The position numbers and the translations under genes were made by a program. This document shows positions 55,708 through 64,000 of a stretch of 64,000 nucleotides of DNA, in pieces. This DNA is from Cycas panzhihuaensis (taxonomy: Eukaryota > Cycadophyta), in NCBI GenBank assembly GCA_023213395.1, contig CM041465.1:84265741-84329740 (forward strand), read 5' to 3'. Position 1 is the first letter of the stretch. Every line of letters begins with the position of its first letter. Below the pieces are notes generated by a model. It worked only from the letters and a program-made list of their open reading frames with translations. It was not told where the DNA came from and did no database searches.

Positions 55708-58290
55708 TGTTTCCCCATCGGGAATGGACTCGAGGCGCATCGACGCAGGTTTGTTCAGGTATATTTTCTTACTTTTCTTGCCTATGTTAATTAAGGTAAT
55801 TTAGAGTAGGTTGCTTGACATCTGCCTGCCTGCACGCATTGATTGCCTGCTTGCTCATAATGCATGTGCCTAATAACATGCCTTCAGCCTATGATGACTC
55901 ACAGCGGGGGCATTCCTTAGTGGATGCTACACCCCGTATGGCGCACAGCCACCCATGGTGTCTCCACAGTTTCCCAGGATTGTTTCTGCCAGTTTACTTT
56001 CTCATGCCGCGACATGTCGTTTGCGTTGCCATCCTTCCTAAGTCAAACTTGATCCTTAGTTAGGACTTTTTGGGTTATTTTGGGTACTTGCCCACTGCCT
56101 AGGCCTTCCTCTAACTGATTTGACTTATGATTAGCCCCTGATTTTGCTTCAAAACTTGATTTTGCTGCATGTTTTTCTCTTTTTTTAGTTTGGTGATCTG
56201 TGTAAACTAAGTGGTACCACTAAGTTTGCAATGATCTGCTAATTCCGCCAGATGACTGCTTGAAATTTAAAGAGAACCACGCCGACGCTTTTTTCACGAA
56301 ACTGCCGCGTGGCTTCATTCGATTGGAGGCGCCCTGACATCCCCAACATTCACTTGCTGTGAACAGGGGATAAAGGGAATTTTCATCCCCATTTCCAGGA
56401 CTTTTGGCCCATTTTCTAAAATTTCAAGAGGATTTTCCAAGAGGCGCACTGTGAAAATGCATGGAAAACACAACAAGTTCATGCACAGCAACTGAGGAGG
56501 GTGAACCAGGCTGCCACCAGTGGATTTTGCAGGGCCATTGCTGCCCCTTACTACTCTCCACAACCAGCTTTATTCCCCTTGCAACTGCTCAGAGATTCAA
56601 GGGACTTCTTCAACCAAGAAGCTGCCTCAAAGACTTACTTCACAGCTCTAACTTTATAAGGAGCCTCTTCCATCTACACTTCAGCATGACATACTCATAA
56701 TTAGCCTCCATTTTAACTCCATTGCTGTTGTCCCTAGTGGCAGGAGGCATGCTTAACCTCTCTACACAAGGTACCCCTTAGTTTTGCTTGCAATTTCTTG
56801 TATTTTACTTGCATTTTTTCTTCTTTTCACTTGTACTTCCTTCTCTTTTTTACCTATAAACCTTTGGGCATAATTGTAATCTTTTTTCCATTTTTACTAG
56901 CAAGCATTCCACCTCTTCATTCTCCCTGCCTTACCTCTTTTATCCCATAAATGAAAGTGACTATCATTGGCCATAGCTGCCCCGTAGTGCTATCTTGACC
57001 CAAATCCACTTTCTTGGTGTTTTCTTTGGAGTCCCTCATTTTCTCCAAACCTTCTTTTACTCCTTCCTCAGTCAGCCAGAGTAAGGGAGCATGCGCAAGG
57101 ATTTAAGGGAGGTAGGCAGGGTTCCGTCCCCCATTGCCATCCTTCTCCCCAAGGGTTCCGTCCCTTGTCCTCTTCCCCTTACCATACATGCTGTCTCAAG
57201 GAACGGGTTGAAGGAGTTTAGGGGATTGTGTCAGGGCATCCAGACCAGCTCGAGATAATCCGCATCCACCTTGTTACCACCCGGTGTTTCTCTCCCGAGC
57301 CCTTTGGAGACCTCCCGTGGGTGAGTTAGCCATCCCGAGGCTATACTCAGTTCCGCTTTGTGTGTGTGTGTAGCATTTGGTAGTGTAGGAGTATCTCGTA
57401 CGCTCTTATTTCATTTTTGCTGCATTCTAACACATAGCTTAGTTTATTTAGTTGAGTTGATTTCAGTTTGCAATACATATACATATATCTCCTTGTATAT
57501 TTTGTAGCCTCTCTCCTGAGAGGAAGGTGCTTTTCGTGTTTTCTTGCAGGATCACGTTAGTGCAGGTGGTGCATGGAGCGAACCCATTGCTGGTTAGCTC
57601 TCATACGGTATTTTCTCTCCCTTAGTTTTGAGGTTCCTTTTTGTCCTTTCATTTCATTTGGTTTCGCATGCTCGTGGGGAGGTAAGTGAACCCCCTTACC
57701 ACCGTCAACCAGCATCGTGTACGTGGAGAAAGGAGAAAGAGGGAGCTGAGCTTCGTAAGATCAACTGTGCTTCTACCTCAAACGTCGGATCCAGGTATTC
57801 CTCTCGTTTCCTTCGTGTTTCCCCTTATATTATTCTTGTCCTTTTGCATCTGCCTGATGGATAAGAAAGGGTAAAAAACATAAAGGAAAAGGAAAAAATA
57901 ATCATTTCTTTGCATTTATTTTTCTACACTAGTTTCTTGTTTTACGTAGCATAGTGTAGACACCCCCTTTTGTGTCAAACCTGAGCTATCCCTTTTGCTG
58001 TTTGCTTATGCGTTGGATCAGTTGTCCCCCCTGCCTTTGTTGCCTTCTCATTGCCTTGAGAAGTCGCAACGCACGAGGCGCCTCCTCTCCTTCTCGGCCA
58101 TCCAAAGGGTAGGAAGGCCTCGCTTTTGCACGACTACTTGGAAGCAACCAGGCACCTTGCAGTCCCGAACCTGCGCTCCAGCGCACGGACGTCCTGTGAG
58201 GTAAGGTCCTCGCTATTTAGCCTAGTTAGCATAGTATTTTTTATATCCTTTTGCTAGACATAGGATCACCGCCCCGCAGAGAGCGTTTCA
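55708..58290 (+). repeat. Element C 3' LTR (2583 bp)
   Basis: Starts TGTTTCCCCATCGGGAATGG and ends GCAGAGAGCGTTTCA. Nearly identical to 44430-47006; differences include a short tandem duplication near 56070 (GGGTTATTTTGGGTAC) and the palindromic segment at 56204-56227. The following five bases are ATACT. Confidence 0.93.
56204..56227. repeat. Perfect 24-bp GGTACC-centred palindrome in the 3' LTR
   Basis: AAACTAAGTGGT followed directly by its reverse complement ACCACTAAGTTT. The 5' LTR lacks it at the equivalent place (44930-44950) though flanks match closely. The LTRs of A show degenerate versions (7663-7684 and about 21824-21850). Confidence 0.9.
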
Positions 58291-58523
58291 ATACTATAAT
58301 CCAGTAGATTAGATCTTCACTATCTATTTTCTATCTTCTTCTTTATGTTTTGTTTCCATAGGAGTTAGGTAGAAGTAGTGCTCAACAGATATCTAGTCTA
58401 GGCTAGAGACCATGTTATGGTAGCCTATAAACTATTGGAGCACGTGATGCTAACTATCACGAGGAAGTCCTCTTTCCAAATTATCTTAGGGCTTTTGGTG
58501 TAATTTCAACCCGTGACAAGTGG
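58291..58523 (+). repeat. Copia LTR-like end preceding a primer site
   Basis: Continues the copia sequence broken by element C and ends ...TTCAACCCGTGACA, then AG and a tRNA-Met primer site. It is unlike the LTR at 61252-61549, so the array's first copy has a different 5' flank. The left limit of this LTR is not resolvable. Confidence 0.5.
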
Positions 58524-58535
58524 TATCAGAGCTTT

Positions 58536-60192
58536 ATTCCTTCATATTCCTCACTTACACTTACAATGGAGCCATCACTTCCTTCTCCCCCACAATCCAT
58601 ATGATAAAGGAGATTGTGAAAGTGAATTTAGAAATATTTTCAAGTTATTATAATAGCATATTTTTTATTGTTTATTTTTCCTTTCTCTTTTGTAGGTTTG
58701 GAAGCATAATATAAGGAGTTGTAAGGCCCAATGATTCCAATCCTTTGGTGGCCATTCATGCTATCTCATTCTTCCTTTTCTTTTCCCTTTTTTGTCCATT
58801 TAACAAGGGGAAATGCTGCCAAAATTTTACCAGCATTTAGAATAATGATTGTAAGAGGAGGTTTTACCCGTTTTTTTAAAAGAATTTTGAGACATTTAAA
58901 ATATCCATCATTGTATACTCTAACCCTGCCTATATTGAGATCCTGGTGATAAAAAAATGATGGAAATTTCATATGGTATAATGTGTTAATGAGATAGTAG
59001 CAAGCTAAAATTTCTGTAGAAATAAAATTTGTTTGTTAAACTTTACAGGTCTGCAAAATCTTCTACAGAGAACTAATTGATGTGATTCTAATTGTCAAAG
59101 ATGAGGCTCTAAGTCTACTTTCCAGCATAAAAACTATCACCTAATTTTGATGTCGTATAAGAACATTATTATTGTTTTAGTAAATAACATTTATTTTTAG
59201 TAATAATTCTAGAAAAATATAATCCCCTAACTTTGTGGGACTACCAAAACGTTTCCAGAACTCATTTGGACCTGATTCCACTTCCTAAAGATGAAGTTAT
59301 GAGTCTAGTTTATAATACAAAACTTATCACTCCATTTCATCATCGTGGGAGAAAGTTATTGCTAATTTAGTTAAGACTACTTTCTTTTGTATTAACAAAA
59401 AAAAAAAAGTGAAGAAAATTTCTTCCTTATTTTTATAAGGCTTAAAAGCCTATTGTAAAAGTGAGAAAAGTACCTGGATCGGACCAATATCCGGTGTCCT
59501 CACTGACTTATTAGCATTATATTTTAGCACTTTAAAATCACTCAAAGTAAGCACTCTAAAGATACTTCAAGCAAACACTCTGAAAGCACTCCAAGCAAGC
59601 ATTCTATTTTTAATTAAATGTACGTTTGATGCAATTAGATAATCTTTTCACTCTTCCTAAAAGGAATGCATCATATATGCTATTTTCTACCATCTTGTAC
59701 CTATTCACACACTCACTAAGGTTGAGATACCTTAGTTGGTGCCATAAAGGAGGTGTGGGTTTCAAGTTGGGACTAGACTAAACTAGAATATTAGTGAGGT
59801 TTGATTAGCCATACCATTGTGCCTTAATTAGGGATCATCATGATAACGAATCAAGAAAACTTAAACTTTAATACAAGATTAAAATATACCTAATCCAATA
59901 TCTATCATAGCCATGGGTTTGCACGTACCACTTTTTAGAGAAGGTATATAGCTACTCATTGGTGAACTAGGTGAGGATTGGGAGTACCTGGGATCCGTTA
60001 CGACTTGGATTTCATCACCAAGCACAATAGCAGGTATCGTAGGTGAAGGCCAACTTAATTATAATAGAAGCCTAGGCATCCCTTCAACAACCTCAACTAC
60101 ATATTGGACATAACTTAGAGGTTATTCGATTGATTACACATCCTACATTTGAGTTTCAAGTTGTGTAAACTGAATGATGTCAACTTCTACAT
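58536..60192 (+). other. Leader of copia unit F, copy 1
   Basis: AT-rich, no intact gene. Contains an internal pair of related segments (near 59070-59150 and 59255-59345: GTGTAATTC/GGACCTGATTCCA, AAGATGA, GAGTCTA, CAAAAACTATCAC). The part 59680-60060 matches the copia-2 leader at 29850-30190. Confidence 0.5.
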
Positions 60193-60630
60193 TGGCCTAC
60201 AATCAAAACTCTTATAGCCTTGGTTGCTCAATAGGGTTGGAAAATCCACCAATTTACTGTTAAGACCACATTTCTCAATGGGGACCTTAAAGAATAAATT
60301 TACATGGCTTAGCCAAAAGGATACGAGATTGTCAGCTAGGAGCATAAAGTTTGTAGGCTAAAAAAGTCCTTGTACAGTCTAAAGCAAGCCCCTCATGCTT
60401 GGTTTACCAAGTTGTCTAAAAGAATGAGGCAACTTAGATATGAGGTTTGTGACTATCAAGATATTAATGCAACATTATTTATCAAGTACCAAAATGATAA
60501 AGTCACTTATCTCTTAATCTTTGTAGATGACATGATAATAACAGGGAATAGTGAACAGGTAATCAGCCAGCTGAAGAAGGACCTTACTAAAACTTTTGAA
60601 TTGTCTGACCTCAGGTTAATATTTACCACA
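60193..60630 (+). pseudogene. Displaced copia RT fragment upstream of gag (copy 1)
   Basis: Reads WPTIKTLIALVAQ, a TAG, GWKIHQFTVKTTFLNGDLKE, a stop, IYMA, a stop, PKGYEIV, KKSLYSLKQAPHAWFTKLSK, RMRQLRYEVCDYQDINATLF, NDKVTYLLIFVDDMIITGN and KTFELSDLR. This is the central RVT_2 palm: the YVDD box (FVDDM) is intact, but the first catalytic Asp (Q-L-D-V-K expected, QFTVK seen) is lost. It lies before gag, the reverse of normal copia order, and lacks the fingers and thumb. The same arrangement in copy 2 shows that it predates the duplication. Confidence 0.82.
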
Positions 60631-60708
60631 AGTGTTAGTAGCTAATTTTCATCATAATGCTTATGATATTCCTACTGTGTCAGGTTAATATTTGTCACAA
60701 GTGTTAGT
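60612..60708 (+). repeat. 28-bp direct repeat after the RT fragment
   Basis: CAGGTTAATATTTACCACAA (60612 on) and CAGGTTAATATTTGTCACAA (60681 on), both continuing GTGTTAGT, 69 bp apart. Repeated in copy 2 near 63640 and 63709. Region up to 60873 is otherwise without a gene. Confidence 0.75.
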
Positions 60709-60873
60709 GATGTTTCTATAAGTTGCTCCCTTCATCTTTGAGCAACCATTCTCACTTCTTCTTCTTTTTGCTGCACTACTTCATTACATTTCCCATTTAT
60801 AAATAGTTATTGGTCATTTATTATCATCACTTTTATAGTCTCTTATTTATTTCTTCCCTTCTCAAAAGATACC

Positions 60874-61251
60874 ATGTCTTCATAATTCAAGCAAAATGTG
60901 AATTACATTGTAAAAGGGAAAGAAATTTAGGATATGTGGTTTACTACTGTCAAAAATACTACAAAGTATAAAGGTCTACAGAGAGATCACTTGTAACCTA
61001 CACCATCTGTTGCAACTACAACTACCTCAGTTGCTTCTGGATGAGGTGCTCCCACTAAAGCTGCAGTTAAATGTCAATGGGAACTTGATGATGATAAAAT
61101 CTGTGTAGGGATACTACTTGTCACTGATTATTCCCTACATAATCTCATTGATGAAGCTATATATGATACAACATAGAAAGTTCTTGAAGTTCTTAAGAAG
61201 AACTTTGACACTAAATCAGACTTAGAATTTGTCCACTTAATGCTGAAGATG
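60874..61251 (+). pseudogene. gag: Truncated copia gag fused to LTR (copy 1)
   Basis: ATG 60874 gives MSS, a TAA, FKQNVNYIVKGKEI, a TAG and DMWFTTVKNTTKYKGLQRDH. Further on is KVLEVLKKNFDTKSDLEFVH, LMLKM, where the sequence passes directly into the LTR at 61252. This matches the N-terminal third of the copia-2 gag (30473-30860). No polypurine tract lies at the junction, so the rest of gag and all of pol were deleted up to the LTR. Confidence 0.75.
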
Positions 61252-61549
61252 TGAAAAAGGTTAATATCACAAGGTCATTACATTAGTTGATTATTTCTAA
61301 AAAGGGTCTTAAGTGAACTTTAAATTAGATCACTTAAGTGAAATGCACTTTCATTTACATTACATATAATTTCATTTCACCTAACTCTAATGCTCCCTCT
61401 CTCAATATAAAAGTAAAAGCTCAATGGAGGAGATTCATTCTTACCTCCCCATTTTGTGAGAGCTACTTTCTTTCTCTTAAGTCTCTCTTACTCCCATGTT
61501 TGCCTTTGTGTTTAGTGCATGGAGATGAAGGATAGATTCACTCTTTTCA
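61252..61549 (+). repeat. Copia LTR shared by two tandem F units (298 bp)
   Basis: TGAAAAAGGTTAATATCACA...CACTCTTTTCA, then TA and primer site TGGTATCAGAGC (61552). Related to the copia-2 LTR at 35498-35805. CAATATAAAAG (about 61405) is a candidate TATA box. Confidence 0.8.
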
Positions 61550-63220
61550 TATGGTATCAGAGCTTGCTTCCTTCATATTCCTCACTTACACTTACAATGG
61601 AGCCATCACTTCCTTCTCCTCCACAATCCATGTGGTGAAGGAGATTGTGAAAGTGGATTTAGAAATATTTTCAAGTTATTATGATAGCATATTTTGTATT
61701 ATTTGCTTTCCCTTTATATTTTGTAGTTTTGGAAGCATAATACAAGGAGTTGTAAGGACCAAGGATTCCAATCCTTTGGTGGCCATTGATGCTATCTTAT
61801 TCTTCTTTTTTTTTCACTCTTTTTGTCTATTTAACAAGGGTAAATATTACCGAAAATTTTCTAGCATTTAGAAGAATAATTGTAAGGGGAGGTTCTACCC
61901 ATTTTTTTAAAGAATTTTAAGTTATTTAACATATCCATTATTGTATGCTATCACCTTGCCCATGTTGGGATCCTGGTGATAAAAAAATGATGGAAATTTC
62001 ATATGGTATCATGTGTTAATGAGATATTAGCAAGCTAAACTTTCTGCAGAAATATAATTTGATTGTTGAACTTCACAGGTCTGCAAAATCTTCTACAGAG
62101 CTCTAATTGACATGATTCTAATTATCAAAGATGAGTCTTTGAGTCTACATTCTAGCACAAAAATTAGCACCCAATTTGGATGTCGTGTGAGGAAGTTATT
62201 GCTATTTTAGTGAACAATAGTTATTTTTAGTAAGAATTCTGGAAAAATATAATTTCCTAACTTTGTGGGGCTGCAAAAAACTTTCCATAACTTATTTGGA
62301 CCTAATTCCACTTCTTGAAGCTTAATCTATGAGCCTAGTTTGTAGCACAAAAACTGGCACTCTATTTTGAATCATGGGAGAAAGTTATTGCTGATTTAGT
62401 GAAGACTACTTTCTTTTGTATTAACAAAAAAAATAGTGAAGAAGATTTCTTCCTTCTTTTTATAAGGTTTAAAAGCCCATTGTAAAAGTGAGAAAAAAAC
62501 ACCTAGATCAGAGCAATATCTGGTTTCCTCACTCACTTATTAGCATTGAATTTTAGCACTCTAAAATGATTTAAAGCAAACACTCTAAAGACACTTAAAG
62601 TAAGCACTCCAAGCAAGCATTCTATTTTCAGTTAAATATATGTTTGATGCAATTCAATAATCTTTTCACTCTTCCTGAAAGGAATGCATCACATACGCTA
62701 TTTTTTGCCATATTGTACCTGTTCACACACTTGCCAAGGTTGAGATACCTTGGTTGGTAGAATGCCATGCCATAAAGGAGGTGTGGGTTTCAAGTTGGGA
62801 CTGGACTAAACCAGAATATTGGTAAGGTTTGGTTAGCCATACCATCATGCCTCAATCAGGGATCATCCTGATAACCAACTAGGAAAACTGAAACTTTAAT
62901 ATAAGATTAAAATATACCTGATCCAATATCCATCATAGCCATGGGTATGCATGTACCACTCTTTAGAGGAGGTATATAGCTGCTCATTGGTGAACTAGGT
63001 GAGGATTGGGAGTACCTAAGCTCCGTCGTGACTTGGATTTCATCACGAAGCATAATTATAGGTATCATAGGTGAAGGCCAAATTATTTCTACTAGAAGCC
63101 TAAGCATCCCTTCAACAACCTCAACTATATGTTGGATACAACTTAAAGGTTATTTGGTTGATTACGCATCCTACATTTGAGTTTTAAGTTATGTAAACCC
63201 AATGATGTCAGCTTCTACAT

Positions 63221-63660
63221 TGGCCTACAATCAAAACTCCTATAGTCTTGGTTGCTCAACAGGGTTGGAAAATCCACCAATTTGCTGTTAAGACCACATT
63301 TCTCAATGGGGACCTTAAAGAAGAAATTTACATGGCTTGGCCAAAAGGATACGAGATTGTCAGTCAGAAGCATAAAGTTTTTATGCTAAAAAAGTCCTTG
63401 TACGGTCTAAAGCAAGCCCCTCATGCTTGGTTTACCAAATTGTCTAAAAGAATGAGGCAACTTGGATATGAGGTTTGTGACTATCAAGATATTGATTCAA
63501 CATTATTTATCAAGCACCAAAATGATAAAGTCACTTACCTCTTAATCTTTGTGGATGACATGCTAATAATAGGGAATAGTGAATAGGTAATCAGCTAGTT
63601 GAAGAAGGACCTTGCTAAAACTTTTGAATTATCTGATCTCAGGTTAATATTTACCATGAG
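63221..63660 (+). pseudogene. Displaced copia RT fragment upstream of gag (copy 2)
   Basis: Better preserved than copy 1: open from 63248 to 63586. It reads GWKIHQFAVKTTFLNGDLKE, EIYMAWPKGYEIV, VFMLKKSLYGLKQAPHAWFT, QLGYEVCDYQDIDSTLFIKH and VTYLLIFVDDMLIIGNSE with a stop. The first catalytic Asp position again is not Asp (QFAVK); FVDDM is intact. It is a fragment of the Ty1/copia RVT_2 domain lying before gag. Confidence 0.83.
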
Positions 63661-63901
63661 TGTTAGTAGCTAATTTTCATCATAGTGCTTCTGATATTCC
63701 TACTATGTCAGGTTAATATTTGTCACAAGTGTTAGTGACGTTTCTATAAGTTGCTCCCTTCATCTTTGAGCAACCATTCTCACTTCTTCTTCCTTCTACT
63801 AAACTACTTCATTACATTTACCATTTATAAATAGTGATTGATCATTTATTATCATTACTTTTATAGTCTCTTATTTATTTCTTCCCTTCACAAAAGACAC
63901 C

Positions 63902-64000
63902 ATGTCTTCACAATTCAAGTAAAATGTGAACTACATTCTAAAAGGGAAAGAAAATTAGGACATGTGATTTACTAGTATAAAAAATACTACAAAGTATGAA
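63902..64000 (+). pseudogene. gag: Start of copia gag (copy 2), cut by window edge
   Basis: ATG 63902, MSSQFK, a stop, NVNYILKGKEN, a stop. Same N-terminus as 60874 and 30473. The rest is outside the window. Confidence 0.65.

Larger units (their letters stand above)
44430..58290 (+). mobile_element. Element C: Tat-type Ty3/gypsy element lacking RT, RNase H and integrase
   Basis: A 13,861-bp element with 2577- and 2583-bp LTRs, a 5-bp duplication (one mismatch), primer site, gag, protease, Ser-rich linker, a 4 x 85-bp hairpin array, the antisense PMD gene and the aRNH exon. Compared with A, about 3 kb carrying the distal linker, RT, native RNase H and integrase is absent between about 50760 and 50925. 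The LTRs are nearly identical over long stretches and coding frames are long, so C is the youngest family member here. If it moved in this form it needed RT and integrase from another copy. It is inserted in the leader of copia remnant E. Confidence 0.93.
58524..61251 (+). mobile_element. Small non-autonomous copia unit F, copy 1
   Basis: Primer site TGGTATCAGAGC (58524-58535), a long non-coding leader (to 60192), a displaced RT fragment (60193-60630), a gag start (60874 on) and, directly joined to the gag fragment, an LTR (61252). Every landmark recurs exactly 3028 bp later. No integrase or RNase H is present, so it is non-autonomous. Confidence 0.78.
61552..64000 (+). mobile_element. Small non-autonomous copia unit F, copy 2 (runs out of window)
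   Basis: Repeats copy 1: primer site 61552, leader to 63220 (no gene), RT fragment from 63221, direct repeats near 63640 and 63709, gag ATG 63902 (MSSQFK). Offsets for all landmarks are 3028 bp. The two copies have diverged by scattered substitutions, so the duplication is not recent. Confidence 0.78.

Overview
The window is intergenic plant DNA made almost entirely of nested, decayed LTR retrotransposons. I found no host protein gene, rRNA, tRNA or CRISPR array. The lineages (Tat-type Ty3/gypsy with a plant mobile domain gene; Ty1/copia primed from initiator tRNA-Met) point to a land plant, probably a flowering plant with a large repeat-rich genome. I cannot name the species.

Layout. (1) 1-27765: element B, a + strand Tat-type Ty3/gypsy element whose 5' part lies left of the window. 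It holds RT, RNase H and integrase remains (1-3098), an antisense plant-mobile-domain (PMD) gene (23196 down to 3871), a separate RNase H1-type gene (23932-24345) and a 3' LTR (24761-27765). (2) 5459-22332: element A, a complete but mutated minus-strand member of the same family, inserted inside the PMD exon of B with a perfect CCCCT target duplication. (3) 27766-35805: Ty1/copia remains, one a tail that B abuts and one (copia-2) with gag, integrase, RT, RNase H and a 3' LTR. (4) 35806-40939: a very old, AT-rich minus-strand gag/protease remnant of the same Tat family (G). (5) 40940-44429: copia remnants D and E. (6) 44430-58290: element C, the youngest-looking Tat element, with two ~2.58 kb LTRs and a near-perfect 5-bp duplication. 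C keeps gag, protease, PMD gene and RNase H1 gene but has lost RT, native RNase H and integrase. (7) 58291-64000: a tandem array of a small non-autonomous copia family with a 3028-bp period.

How it works together. The family encodes gag-protease-RT-RNase H-integrase in sense. Between pol and the 3' LTR it carries a second, divergent module: an antisense three-exon PMD gene and a sense RNase H1-type (aRNH) exon, separated by a short region with a TATA box and perfect palindromes. The native RNase H has lost its first catalytic Asp in both readable copies, while the downstream aRNH keeps the full D-E-D-D set in C. All three copies that reach this region (A, B, C) have the same arrangement. That module, its GGTACC-centred palindromes (also found in the LTRs) and a covarying hairpin after pol are the most interesting content here. 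Antisense extra ORFs are already known in plant Ty3/gypsy elements (Grande gene 23 is one), so novelty lies in this particular combination, not in the principle.
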